Assembly (NCBI GenBank): GCA_963715445.1
Contig: OY970240.1
Coordinates: forward strand, 1,550,001 to 1,614,000
DNA: 64,000 bases
Direction: 5' to 3'
Source: JAAYBF01 sp963715445
GTDB taxonomy: Bacteria > Actinomycetota > Thermoleophilia > Solirubrobacterales > Thermoleophilaceae
Shown: one piece after another, positions 8,114 to 16,870 of the stretch
Numbering within the stretch: the first letter of the stretch is position 1
How the letters are laid out: every line of letters begins with the position of its first letter
The notes under the pieces: model-generated
Databases searched by the model: none
What the model was told of the DNA's origin: nothing
What the model saw: only the letters and a program-made list of their open reading frames with translations
Program-made: the position numbers and the translations under genes

Positions 8114-10863
8114 GCCATCCCGGCGTCGGGCTGCGGGATGCCTTCCTCGGCGGCGAGGTCGGCCACGGCGGCCCACACGTTTCCGTTGCGCTTGGCCACC
8201 GCGCGCTCGCGGCGCGGCTTGTCGTAGTTGGGCTCCGAGGTGAACGCCCAGTACTCGTGCGCGCCGAGCACCAGCCGGACGCGCCCGGTTCCGCGGCCGC
8301 CGTTGATCAGCAGCGCCTCGGAGTACAGGCCCTTGACCGTGCGCAGGTCCTTGAGACGCCTGATCACCTCGGGGGAGACGTTGACCGTCTGCTCGAGGTA
8401 GTCGAGCATCGCCTTGTCCTGCTCCAGCAGAAGCTTGATCGACGCGTTGCGCAGCACCGCGTCGGCGGTCCCCTCGAAGTCCTGCGCGTCCTGGGACATG
8501 ACGACGAAGCAGGCGCCGTAGTGGCGCGACTGGCGTGCCCAGTGCTGGATGTGCTGGGCCAGCTCCTCGACCTGCGACCAAGCCCATCCCTCGTCGAGCA
8601 GAACCACCGAGCGGCCGTGAAGGGCGGCGCCCTCGATCGGATGGGCGATCGCCTCGGCGTTCTGCTTCTGCACCCGCTCGCGGACCCACTCCATGGTGGC
8701 GAACATGAGCGGGATCAGCATCCGGTCGCCGGCCCCGGAGCTGTCGAAGATCAGCAGCGGCGCGTCGTCGGGGATGTTCGTCTCCCGGTCCCAGAGGTGG
8801 GCGTAGATGCCCTCGCCGACGAACTCGGCGAGCTCGCTGCCCAGCGCGTCGAGGCTCTGGACGGTGACGTCCCCCGGACCGCGGCGCTCGCGCTCGTGAT
8901 CGCTGAAGGCGTGCACGAACGCCACGAGCTGGCTCTCCCTGGGAATCAGGTCGTTCGCCGCGCAGTGCAGGTAGGTGGCCCGGATGCAGTGCGCCAGGAG
9001 CGCCTCCTGCATCCGTGTGAAGTCGATCTCGAGCATCACCCTGTGGAGGTCGATCAGGAAGCGGATCTTCTGCTTGGGCGGGTTCCAGGGGTCGGGCGTG
9101 TCCCAATGGTTGATCGCGAAGCGGCTCTCCTCGGAGCCGATGGCCAGCTTGCGCGCTCCCGGGATCAACTCGCCGAGGACCTCGTAGTGGCCGGCGCGAT
9201 CGAAGATGTATCCCTTCGCTCCGAGCGCCACGAGGTGCGCCACGAGCCGGTTGCCGAAGTTCGTCTTGCCGGTGCCGCTGGTTCCCGCGACGACGATGGA
9301 GTGGTTGCGGTGCGCGCGGTCGAATGGGTTGAGGTACTCGATCTCCCCGGTCGGGGACACCAGCAGCGGCAGACCCTGGGGGCTGCCGCAACTCGCTCCG
9401 ATCAGCGCCGTGGTGTCGGCGGCATGCTCGACCCCGAAGCGCATCGTCTTGCCGGCCACGTCCATCCCGAGCGGCAGGGTTGATCGCCAGAGCACCTCCT
9501 GCTCGCGTGTACCTGGCATCAGGACTCCACCGGCCGTGGCGCGATGCACCACCTGCCCTGCCTGATGGGCCGCCTCTTCCAGCTCGTGCACGTTGGGGCG
9601 GGGGCCCGATGCTCGCAGCATCAGGTAGACGGAGACCTCCACGAGCCCGGCCTGCGGGTCGTTGGCCATCTCCTCCACCAGCATCTCCTGCTCGCGCTGT
9701 TGGCGCTCGGCTTGGGCGTCGCGGCGCCCGCGCTCCGCTCGACGCTCGTTCTCCCGCTGGGCCTGGTGCCATGCGCGGGTCAGCTCGTCCTGCACCTGGG
9801 ACCTCGCGAGGCCGTGCAGGAAGACGCTGAGGCTGAAGGGGAGCGGCTGCTGAATCAGCTCTCGGAGCCAGAACATGCGGGTGCTGGAGGGGCTTCCGCC
9901 GAGGTAGCCGATGCGGACGAGGTCCTGCTCGATCTCACCGTGGTGCAGGTCGCTTCGAAAGTCGAGCGGGCTCGCGGCGATCTGCTCGCGCAGCCTGCGC
10001 GCGGCCTCCTTGGCCTCGTCTCGCTCGGCGGGCGAGTCGAAGCGGGAGAGCACCGTGTCCCAATCGGCGCGTCCCTCGAGCCGGCCCCATGTGGACGAGG
10101 TGGGGTTGCAGCGCGCGACGAGGTAGCGCAGCACCTCCCCGCCGTTCAGGATCCGGCCCTGGACGTCGTCCCGCGACAGGTGCTGGACGAAGCCGCGCAC
10201 GCGTGTCATCGCCCGCCTGGCCACACGGCGGTGCTCGCGCAGGCTGCGCTCGCGCACGCGCTTGACTCCATCGCGATCGTCGTTGCGACGCATCCGCGAG
10301 CCGGGCACCCAGCTCGGCAGCGCGTCGGCGAGCCCGGGGTCGAGGTCGAACTCGGGCCGATAGCGGACGATCAGGTAGCAGCGTCGACGCATCGTGAGCC
10401 CCTCGGGCGCCGAGCGGTAGACGCTCTCCTGGAGCATCCGGTAGAGCGCCCAGCGAGCGCGACGGTCGTCGGTCAGTGCCATCGCGTCCTGCTCTGCGAC
10501 CTTCAGCGGGTCGAGCCCGTACTGCGCCTCGAGCTGGCGCCGGTAGAAGTCCATGTGCTCGCTCGTCTCGAGCAGGTCTCCCTCCACCTGGAGCTGCAGG
10601 ACCTGCCCCCGCTCGAGCGCGGCGGCGAGCGCGCGGAAGCCCCAGAAGGCCTGCTCGACCTGCTCCGAGTCCATGCTCTCCTGGTTGGGTGGGGCGCAGG
10701 CGATGACGTGAACGAGCGAGCCGTCCTCGAGCACCACCGTCCCGTCGGCGCCGATCGCCGAGATCGGCAGCAGCGCTCCGGCGGCTCGCACCACCTCGCG
10801 GCGACGCTCGCCCCGGCTCTGGGCGCCACCCGCCCTGCCTCGTGTGATCATCGGGATCTCCAT
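8107..10863 (-). CDS. VirB4-like T4SS ATPase
   Basis: The protein has 918 residues, a normal length for VirB4/TraC ATPases, which power assembly of and transfer through type IV channels at the inner membrane. Walker A (GTSGTGKTNF) is near residues 522-532 and Walker B (SVVLLDEGWAW) near 750-760. The DEGW-type box is typical of the VirB4/TraC group. An N-terminal domain of about 450 residues, including a coiled-coil Arg/Glu/Gln-rich stretch around 365-395, precedes the ATPase. The ATG at 10863 or the Met five codons later could be the start. It is flanked by a PrgI-like gene and a ParA-like gene, which matches Gram-positive conjugation operons. Confidence 0.88.
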   Translation of the reverse strand: MEIPMITRGRAGGAQSRGERRREVVRAAGALLPISAIGADGTVVLEDGSLVHVIACAPPNQESMDSEQVEQAFWGFRALAAALERGQVLQLQVEGDLLETSEHMDFYRRQLEAQYGLDPLKVAEQDAMALTDDRRARWALYRMLQESVYRSAPEGLTMRRRCYLIVRYRPEFDLDPGLADALPSWVPGSRMRRNDDRDGVKRVRERSLREHRRVARRAMTRVRGFVQHLSRDDVQGRILNGGEVLRYLVARCNPTSSTWGRLEGRADWDTVLSRFDSPAERDEAKEAARRLREQIAASPLDFRSDLHHGEIEQDLVRIGYLGGSPSSTRMFWLRELIQQPLPFSLSVFLHGLARSQVQDELTRAWHQAQRENERRAERGRRDAQAERQQREQEMLVEEMANDPQAGLVEVSVYLMLRASGPRPNVHELEEAAHQAGQVVHRATAGGVLMPGTREQEVLWRSTLPLGMDVAGKTMRFGVEHAADTTALIGASCGSPQGLPLLVSPTGEIEYLNPFDRAHRNHSIVVAGTSGTGKTNFGNRLVAHLVALGAKGYIFDRAGHYEVLGELIPGARKLAIGSEESRFAINHWDTPDPWNPPKQKIRFLIDLHRVMLEIDFTRMQEALLAHCIRATYLHCAANDLIPRESQLVAFVHAFSDHERERRGPGDVTVQSLDALGSELAEFVGEGIYAHLWDRETNIPDDAPLLIFDSSGAGDRMLIPLMFATMEWVRERVQKQNAEAIAHPIEGAALHGRSVVLLDEGWAWSQVEELAQHIQHWARQSRHYGACFVVMSQDAQDFEGTADAVLRNASIKLLLEQDKAMLDYLEQTVNVSPEVIRRLKDLRTVKGLYSEALLINGGRGTGRVRLVLGAHEYWAFTSEPNYDKPRRERAVAKRNGNVWAAVADLAAEEGIPQPDAGMAC

Positions 10864-10885
10864 TCGTCTGCTCCTCCGCTCGGCC

Positions 10886-11275
10886 TCAGGTGTCCTGTGC
10901 GAACGCGACGTCCAGGTCTGCGTGGGCGAGCTGCTCGCGCTCGAGCACCGCCGCGTCCTGCTCGTCGACGATCAGCTCGTAGCCGGGGGCGTCCCGCGCG
11001 CCCGGGGCGTAGATCCCCGGCTCACGGTGCCAGCGCACGAAGGCGCTGACCCTGTCCGTGACGATTCCGCCCACGCGGTTGTCCACCACCATCACGCCGA
11101 CCGGAAGCAGCAGGATCCCAGCCACGATCACGCGGCTGACCACCCCTCCACCGCCGGAGTACAGCCAGCCCGCCGCCAGCGTGAAGAGGCCGGCGCCCGG
11201 CAGCATCTGCGCATCCGTGAAGAGGCCCATGTGCAGCACTGGGCGGTTGACGTGGTGCTTGATGCGGTGGCGCAC
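10886..11275 (-). CDS. PrgI/VirB3-like small T4SS membrane protein
   Basis: The protein has 129 residues and a GTG start three bases after the TrbL stop. It carries two adjacent transmembrane helices (about 28-45 and 47-66), with a short basic N-terminus and a soluble acidic tail. PrgI or VirB3-like proteins with this size and topology lie directly before VirB4 in Gram-positive conjugative systems, where they help VirB4 dock to the membrane. The assignment rests on position and topology, since the sequence motif itself is weak. Confidence 0.6.
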   Translation of the reverse strand: MRHRIKHHVNRPVLHMGLFTDAQMLPGAGLFTLAAGWLYSGGGGVVSRVIVAGILLLPVGVMVVDNRVGGIVTDRVSAFVRWHREPGIYAPGARDAPGYELIVDEQDAAVLEREQLAHADLDVAFAQDT

Positions 11276-11278
11276 GGG

Positions 11279-13123
11279 CTAGCTCCCGTCGTCCGGCTTG
11301 GGCCCGTGCTTTTGCTGGTAGGCATCGGTGAAGGCCTTGAAGTTGCCGTCGAAGAGGTCCTGGTTGATGACGTGCTCGTGATGGCCGGCGCTGGCGCTGA
11401 ACCGCTCGGCGTCCTTGGAGAAGACCTCCTTGACGTCCTTGGGGTCCGCCGATACCACGGCCTTGACGGCCTCCCTCTGACGGTCCGTCATCTCCATGGC
11501 CGCGTACTCGGTGCTCATGCGCTCTACGTACCGAGCGACCCCTTCCTCTCTGCTGCTGCTCTCAGCGATGGAGGCGCTGGCGAGGTTCGCGGCGGCTGCT
11601 CGGTCGGCCGTGGGGAGGTCCCTTCCGGCCTGCCTCAACCTCTCCTCTGAGACAGGGTTCGCGGCTCGTGCGATGTAAGCCGCGCGGCGCAGCGCCACGG
11701 ATTCGATTTGAGCGTCCTCGTCATTGGAGCTGAGCGTGCGATGGGCGTACTCGCCGTTGCCGACGACCTTTGCGATTGCCGCCGACCGCTCCTGCGCCAT
11801 CCAGTCGTTATGGCGCTTCAGTGTTCCCTGGCGCTCCTTCTGGACCTCGCCGGCGCGCTTCGTTCGCTCTTGCGTGACCCCCTCGTCCCAATCCATCTTC
11901 TGCTCGTGCTGGCGCGCGTCGCGCTCTTCCTGCTGCTGGCGGCGCCTCTCCTCGGCTTCGGACTGCACCTGGGCCTGATAGCCGCGCTGCTGGCCGATCG
12001 CATCCGCGCCGCTGCCGAGGTCGAGCAGGCGGCGGAAGTTGTTCTGCAGCTTCTGACCGGTGGTGCCACCGGCCTTCCCACCACCGTTTCCATTTGGGCT
12101 CGGCGTGGCAGGGCTCCCGCCGCCGCCGCCGCCCCCGCCGCCTCCGCCCGCTCCGGCGGCGGCCGCGGCACGGGCGAGGCCAACGCTCATCATCGCGTTC
12201 CGAAGGCCCTGGAACGCCACCATGCCGACCGCTATGCGCGCCGCCCTAGTGCCTGCCGACATGGGGATCCCATGCGAGGCCGCCGCGAAGGCCTTCTTCG
12301 TGGCGCCGATCATCATCACGAGCCCCGCCAGGAACAGGCCGGGGGCCATCAATGCGGAGACGATGTTGCCGCTACCGGTGACGGTGTCGAACAGCCCTGC
12401 GCTCACCCCCGCCCACGCGGCGAAGATCACCGTCCAGAGGAAGGGGATCATGGTGAGTGTCACCAATCCGCGCGTGACCATCGAGATCGGCATCGATCCG
12501 ATGCGCGGGAGAGCCCCGAAGCCGATCAAGGCGGGGCCGCCCACGTACAAGCACGCGAAGGACAGGGTGATGATGAACTTCAGGACGATCATCACCAGCG
12601 TGGCGATCGCCACCGCTATGGCGGTGATCAGCGCAAGCATCGGGTACTTGGCGATGAACACCAGCTGTGTGGCGAACGTTCTTCGAAGGGCGCTGCCGAC
12701 GGCCGCGTCGCTCAGCACATAGTCGGTCATGCCGTTGGCGACGTCCACCGCCAGCGGGACGACCCAGTACCAGGAGCCCACGAGCAGCGCGAGCCCGATC
12801 ACCCGGAAGATCACCTGCCCGATGACCCGTGGGCCTGTGTCGGTTCCGGCCACCACCTCGCGATATCCGTCACCCATCGAGGTGATCAACCCGACGACGA
12901 GGAAGAACCCGCCGATGCCGATCATCGGCGCCGTCACCTCGTACAGGGACTCTCCGATCGGGAGCTCGATGTGCACGAGGAACTTGATGAGCTGGAGGGT
13001 GATCGCCGCCTGCACCCCTCCCAAGAGCCATTCGAGCGCTTCTTGGAGAACCTCTGCACCGAACCCGGCGGCCAGATCGGTCCCGGCTCCGAGCAGTGAC
13101 TTCGCGGCTTCGAGTATCGGCAT
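11279..13123 (-). CDS. TrbL/VirB6-like polytopic channel protein
   Basis: The protein has 614 residues. The first about 320 residues hold six to eight transmembrane helices, the arrangement of TrbL/VirB6 inner-membrane channel proteins. A pure glycine run (about residues 323-334) then leads to a hydrophilic tail rich in Gln, Glu and Arg with coiled-coil character (about 360-430), and a charged C-terminus. The long soluble tail is common in Gram-positive VirB6 versions. It lies 5 bases from its upstream neighbour and 3 bases from the PrgI-like gene. Confidence 0.75.
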   Translation of the reverse strand: MPILEAAKSLLGAGTDLAAGFGAEVLQEALEWLLGGVQAAITLQLIKFLVHIELPIGESLYEVTAPMIGIGGFFLVVGLITSMGDGYREVVAGTDTGPRVIGQVIFRVIGLALLVGSWYWVVPLAVDVANGMTDYVLSDAAVGSALRRTFATQLVFIAKYPMLALITAIAVAIATLVMIVLKFIITLSFACLYVGGPALIGFGALPRIGSMPISMVTRGLVTLTMIPFLWTVIFAAWAGVSAGLFDTVTGSGNIVSALMAPGLFLAGLVMMIGATKKAFAAASHGIPMSAGTRAARIAVGMVAFQGLRNAMMSVGLARAAAAAGAGGGGGGGGGGGSPATPSPNGNGGGKAGGTTGQKLQNNFRRLLDLGSGADAIGQQRGYQAQVQSEAEERRRQQQEERDARQHEQKMDWDEGVTQERTKRAGEVQKERQGTLKRHNDWMAQERSAAIAKVVGNGEYAHRTLSSNDEDAQIESVALRRAAYIARAANPVSEERLRQAGRDLPTADRAAAANLASASIAESSSREEGVARYVERMSTEYAAMEMTDRQREAVKAVVSADPKDVKEVFSKDAERFSASAGHHEHVINQDLFDGNFKAFTDAYQQKHGPKPDDGS

Positions 13124-13127
13124 GGCG

Positions 13128-13463
13128 TCACTGGATGACGGCCAGCGCCGCCATCAGGCCGAGGATCCCGTAGATGCCGCTCAAGGTCAGCGACACTCCG
13201 CCACGTTCGCCCCTGACGGTCTGCCACACGCCCGCCAGGGTCGCCGCACCGGCACCCAATAGGACCACGGCGATCACGGCGCTCATTGCGGTTCGGACCC
13301 GCGAGCCGTTGTTGAAGATCACCGAGACCATGTCCGCCGGGTTGTCGAAAGAGCCGTGATTGACCCTGCTCATCTGCTTGTTGATGATCGCTGCCGGTCC
13401 GCTGGTCACCCAGACCATCAAGGTGACGGAAAGGGCGAGCCAGATGGCCGGCAGCTGCTTCAC
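13128..13463 (-). CDS. Small T4SS membrane protein (pilin- or VirB2-like candidate)
   Basis: The protein has 111 residues from a GTG start that overlaps the upstream stop in a GTGA. It has an N-terminal helix resembling a signal anchor (about 5-25) and two further hydrophobic helices (about 48-72 and 90-110). Small proteins with three hydrophobic segments before TrbL are often the VirB2/TrbC-like or accessory membrane subunits. No sequence motif proves this. Its immediate neighbour is similar in size and topology. Confidence 0.5.
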   Translation of the reverse strand: MKQLPAIWLALSVTLMVWVTSGPAAIINKQMSRVNHGSFDNPADMVSVIFNNGSRVRTAMSAVIAVVLLGAGAATLAGVWQTVRGERGGVSLTLSGIYGILGLMAALAVIQ

Positions 13464-13846
13464 TTCAGGATCTCGAGGCCGGCGATCGCGAGGATGATCG
13501 CGAACAGCACCTGACCTACTCCCTCGAGCCCGCCGCGCCGCCCGCCGAGTGTCCGGAAGACGCTCAGGAGGAAGAACACGAGCCCACCGAGCAGCACCAA
13601 CGCGACCGAGGCGATGATGAGGCCTTTGATCTTCTCTTTGCCGGCACCGTCGGCAGGCGCGAGCGCCTTCGTGACCAGGTCGTCCATTTCGAACTTGATC
13701 TCCGAAGTGCCGAGCTCCTCGGCGAACTTGGTGGCGACTGCATCGAGCCGGACGCTGGCGGCTACTGCCAGCGTGAGCGGTACGAGGCTCGCCGCTATGA
13801 GCCACTCGCGCAACGAGGCGACGCGGGTGGAGATGAGCAGGGACAT
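13460..13846 (-). CDS. Small T4SS membrane protein with signal-like N-terminus
   Basis: The protein has 128 residues. The ATG is preceded by a good AAAGGA ribosome-binding site, after an 89-base gap from the lipoprotein gene; this is the largest gap in the operon. There is an N-terminal hydrophobic helix (about 15-35), an amphipathic middle, then two helices near 75-97 and 108-127. The layout is that of VirB2/TrbC-like subunits, but the assignment is positional only. The strong separate Shine-Dalgarno sequence suggests it is translated more than its coupled neighbours, as expected for a structural subunit. Confidence 0.5.
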   Translation of the reverse strand: MSLLISTRVASLREWLIAASLVPLTLAVAASVRLDAVATKFAEELGTSEIKFEMDDLVTKALAPADGAGKEKIKGLIIASVALVLLGGLVFFLLSVFRTLGGRRGGLEGVGQVLFAIILAIAGLEILK

Positions 13847-13935
13847 GGCGGTTCCTTTCTTGATGGGTGGAGGGCCGAGGCCGCTACTTCCTAGTTGCCG
13901 CGAGGCCGAGAAAAGGCCACCGCGGAAGGCCGCGG

Positions 13936-14532
13936 CTACGAGAGGAGCAGGGCCCATTCCGCCAGGCGCCAGCCGGCGGTCGTAGCCACGACCTCTGCGC
14001 GATACACGACGTGCTGCCCCGCCGGGTCCGCGAGGTTGCCGGCGAGCGAGCGCTCCTTCATCACGACGATCACCGTTCGGCTGGTCCGATCCGAGGCGAC
14101 CGTGTCGGTGGCCACGAGCCTGGCGGTGTTCATCTGCTCGCTGCGCGTGAGGGACTCGATCAGCTCGGGGTCCGGCGGGCTGCGCAGCAGCTGGCGGCGA
14201 AGCCTGCCGGTGGCGAGCTTCGACATCTCCTCGTGCTGATCGGGGAACGTGCTCCAGGACCAGTTGCCGTAGACGAGCCCGTAGGCCGCTGCGGTCTGCT
14301 CGGCGCTGCGATTCACGTCGAGGCCCGTGGAGAAGATCGTCACTCCGAGCTTCTCCGGGTCGGCGTCCACGTAGGACGGGGCGTCGGTGCTGCCGTAGTC
14401 GAGGCTCGAGCTCTCCTCGGCGGGCGGCGCCTTCTCTCGGCTGCCCTCGCCATAAGGGCCGACCCCGCATCCGGTGAGTGCGCCCGAAGCGGCCACGGCA
14501 AGCGCCAGGAGGATTCGCGGCCGGACGCTCAT
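13936..14532 (-). CDS. T4SS lipoprotein
   Basis: This 198-residue protein has a lipoprotein signal peptide whose lipobox ends in LTGC at about residue 22, so it should be tethered outside the membrane. The mature part is a compact domain preceded by a Ser/Glu/Pro-rich linker. Size and position (after the wall hydrolase, before the small membrane subunits) resemble VirB8/TrbF- or TcpC-like outer-face components, but no homology is certain. The ATG overlaps the stop of the upstream gene in an ATGA. Confidence 0.65.
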   Translation of the reverse strand: MSVRPRILLALAVAASGALTGCGVGPYGEGSREKAPPAEESSSLDYGSTDAPSYVDADPEKLGVTIFSTGLDVNRSAEQTAAAYGLVYGNWSWSTFPDQHEEMSKLATGRLRRQLLRSPPDPELIESLTRSEQMNTARLVATDTVASDRTSRTVIVVMKERSLAGNLADPAGQHVVYRAEVVATTAGWRLAEWALLLS

Positions 14533-16028
14533 CGCGCGGCCTTGGTCTCCAGGCCGAAGAGGATCTCCGGCCTGCCGTTCTCCACGGCGATGTGAAGGTG
14601 CTCAACGCCGTTGGCCTTGCCCGACCACCCGAGCAGCTGGGCGCGGCGGACTCGCTTGCCGGGGCGAATGCTGGGGGCGATCCTCGAGAGGTGGTGGTAG
14701 AAGAGGCGGTTGTCGGCCACCTCGAGGGTGAAGCGCATGCCCTGCTGCGCTCCGCCCTTGCCGCTGTCTCCGAAGATGCTCGCGTCCGGAGAGATCCTGC
14801 CGTTGGCGGCCGCGTAGATCTCGGTGCCGCTCGGCACGCCGATGTCGAGTGCGTTGTCGGACTTCCATCCGCCGAGGCCAAGGCCAGGGTCGTGGGAGCT
14901 GCCCGGCTGGTTCGAGCCGCCGATGACCTTGCCGCCCTTCGTGGGCCAGGCGAAGCTTGCCCCGACAGCGGTCTCGGGCGCGCTTATCTCAGCGCACAGC
15001 GGATCGCCGCCCGCCGCGGTTCCGCCCTCGCCGCTGGCGGCGATCTGCTCGCCGAGGTAGGTTGCCGGATCCACGGGGTTGCTGTTCGAGCTCGGGCCGG
15101 TGCGCGTCTCGAAGTGCAGGTGGTCCCCGAAGCAGCGTCCGGTGCATCCGACGTAACCGAGGATCTTGCCCTGGGCGATGCCGTTGCCGGTGGAGTACCT
15201 GCCGTGTCGTGACTGGTGGGCGTAGCAGGTGGTAAAGCGGGGGTTGTGGCGGATGCAGGTGTAGTTGCCGTAGCCGCTGACCGGACCCTGGAGGGTGATG
15301 ATCCCCGAGGCCGCGGCCTTGATCGGAGTGCCCGCCGGCGAGGCGATGTCGATGCCCGCGTGGAGGCGGCCCCAGCGCATCCCGAACGGCGAGACGACCG
15401 GGCCGGCCACGGGCATGATGAGCTTCTCCTGTCCGGCCGCGGTCGGGTCCACCTTGTCGATCGGGGGGGAGCCGAAGACGGTGCCGGCGCGGTGCCCCTC
15501 CACGTCGTCCTTCTGGACCAGCTTCAGGAAGTGGCGAGCGCGCGGCACCACGACGTCGTACTTGTCGGGATGCGCCGAGACCTGGACGGCCTGGGCGAGC
15601 TGCCCGATGCTCATCCCGGACCGGTGCTTCTTGATCGCCTGCTCGTAGAAGGTGGTGGCGGCATCGCGGATGTTCATGCGGTTGCGGTTGTTGTCGGTCC
15701 AGGGGGAGAAGTCCTGTTGCTGGAAGGCGCCCACCGATGTCCGGTCGCCATGGTCGGGGTTGGCCATCGTGGTGTTGCCACCGGCCTCGACGATGACCGT
15801 CGCGAACGCCGCGAGGACGAACTTCGGATAGGGGACGTTCATCTCGCGGCCGACGTCGAACACCCGCTTCGCGATCTCCAGCGCCTCGATGCTCGGCGGG
15901 TCGGAGACGCTCCCGCCGCTGGCGAGGGAAGCGTCGGTGCACTGCGAGGCCTTGGCACCTCCGAACATCCCGATGAGCACCACGAGGCCCATCACGACAC
16001 CGAGGCCTCCGCCGACGAGCGCCTTCAT
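14529..16028 (-). CDS. Muralytic protein: transglycosylase-like domain plus two M23 domains
   Basis: The protein has 499 residues and is the first gene of the operon. An N-terminal membrane anchor (about 5-25) is followed by a lysozyme-like segment (about 55-165) with a candidate acid (VIVEAGGN) and SVGAFQQQ. An LytM/M23 metallopeptidase domain follows, with HAGID near 222 and HLHFE near 303. A second M23-like domain follows (about 365-499): its HxH box is kept (EHLHIAVE), but the first zinc ligand motif reads NALD instead of HxxxD, so it is probably inactive. Such proteins open peptidoglycan locally for the conjugation channel. Promoter elements would lie in the 16.03-16.4 kb spacer. Confidence 0.8.
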   Translation of the reverse strand: MKALVGGGLGVVMGLVVLIGMFGGAKASQCTDASLASGGSVSDPPSIEALEIAKRVFDVGREMNVPYPKFVLAAFATVIVEAGGNTTMANPDHGDRTSVGAFQQQDFSPWTDNNRNRMNIRDAATTFYEQAIKKHRSGMSIGQLAQAVQVSAHPDKYDVVVPRARHFLKLVQKDDVEGHRAGTVFGSPPIDKVDPTAAGQEKLIMPVAGPVVSPFGMRWGRLHAGIDIASPAGTPIKAAASGIITLQGPVSGYGNYTCIRHNPRFTTCYAHQSRHGRYSTGNGIAQGKILGYVGCTGRCFGDHLHFETRTGPSSNSNPVDPATYLGEQIAASGEGGTAAGGDPLCAEISAPETAVGASFAWPTKGGKVIGGSNQPGSSHDPGLGLGGWKSDNALDIGVPSGTEIYAAANGRISPDASIFGDSGKGGAQQGMRFTLEVADNRLFYHHLSRIAPSIRPGKRVRRAQLLGWSGKANGVEHLHIAVENGRPEILFGLETKAAR

Positions 16029-16373
16029 CGGAGCGCCTCCCTCGGCGAAGCGAGGGCCTCGGCCATGGACGTGGGGGCGTAGCTCAGCACTACATCTGAG
16101 TTGCCGCGGACCCCCGGACCGGCCAGCGCTCGACCGTGGAGCGGCACCTTCGAGGGCCCTCGAGCGCGTGCTGGAGCCCTACGCGCGCGCGGGTAAACCT
16201 TTGTGCCCCAGGACGCTGTGCCGAAGGAGGCGCATCAAATGCCCTTGGCCTTCCGCTATTGCCGCACAGCGCCTCGAATTGATTTCTCAGCCGCTGCGGG
16301 CCGCCGATTTACGGCCTCCGGCGCGCGCCTCCCTTTTGCGGCGACCGCTTGTTTTCCGCATGGGAACTGGGAT

Positions 16374-16387
16374 GCCGCAATTGCGGC
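16374..16387. repeat. Perfect 14-bp palindrome
   Basis: The sequence GCCGCAATTGCGGC reads the same on both strands. It lies in the divergent spacer, 346 bases upstream of the secretion operon start, and is followed by further inverted GGCC arms. It could be an operator or part of an oriT hairpin; neither is shown. Confidence 0.55.
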
Positions 16388-16777
16388 GGCCAATCGGCCA
16401 AGCGGCGGGAGAGAGTCTCCGGCCGCCGTTTATCGACGTTCGCCCAGCTACGGCCTACGTTGGGGCTTCTTCTTTCTTGCGTTTTTCGCTCTCTCCCTCC
16501 ACAGGCTCTGCCCCGGTCCTCTTGCTCGTCAGCAGCACTTCCGACGAGCTCAGCGTCTTCAACACAGGTCGTCTCTTCGCCTGCGCTCCTCGTCTTCACC
16601 CTCGCGTGATTCGTCGAGCCCACTCGCGTTCACTCGACCTCGTTGACCCGCTGACCACGACCACCCTGAGCCTGCATCACCACACATCGCACCCATCCAG
16701 CACCCGACGGCTTCCTCTGCATCGCGTAGACGAACCGTCTTCTGCTGGACCTGAGAGCGCTCGCTACGCCTGACCCG

Positions 16778-16795
16778 ACTCGGCCTCCGCCGAGT
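16778..16795 (+). promoter_or_regulatory. Leader hairpin upstream of the accessory block
   Basis: ACTCGGC and GCCGAGT form a 7-bp stem with a 4-base loop, 75 bases before the ATG at 16871. There is no T-run, so a leader structure or a weak pause is more likely than a terminator. Confidence 0.4.
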
Positions 16796-16870
16796 TCATC
16801 TCAATGACCCAAGACGGCCGTTCCGGAGACGGGGCGGTCCATCAACCCATGCCCGAAGGGGGCTTTTGAA

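Larger units (their letters stand above)
16029..16870. other. Divergent intergenic region with palindromes
   Basis: No convincing gene is present in these 842 bases. The left part has a CTCAG/CTGAG hairpin (16083-16100). A perfect 14-bp palindrome lies at 16374, followed by GGCC-containing inverted repeats to about 16430. From about 16460 to 16740 the plus strand is markedly C/T-rich. A hairpin at 16778 precedes the plus-strand gene. It must carry promoters for both the secretion operon and the accessory block, and it is a natural place for a transfer origin. No consensus promoter can be fixed by eye. Confidence 0.5.

Noticed and set aside
12108..12180. GCC-rich simple repeat
   Set aside because: It encodes the glycine linker of the TrbL-like protein and is in frame.
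16073..16087. tRNA-like sequence GGGGGCGTAGCTCAG
   Set aside because: It matches the 5' end of tRNA-Ala and a D-stem can be drawn, but no anticodon arm, T arm or matching acceptor strand follows. It is not a tRNA gene; an att-site remnant would normally match the 3' end instead.
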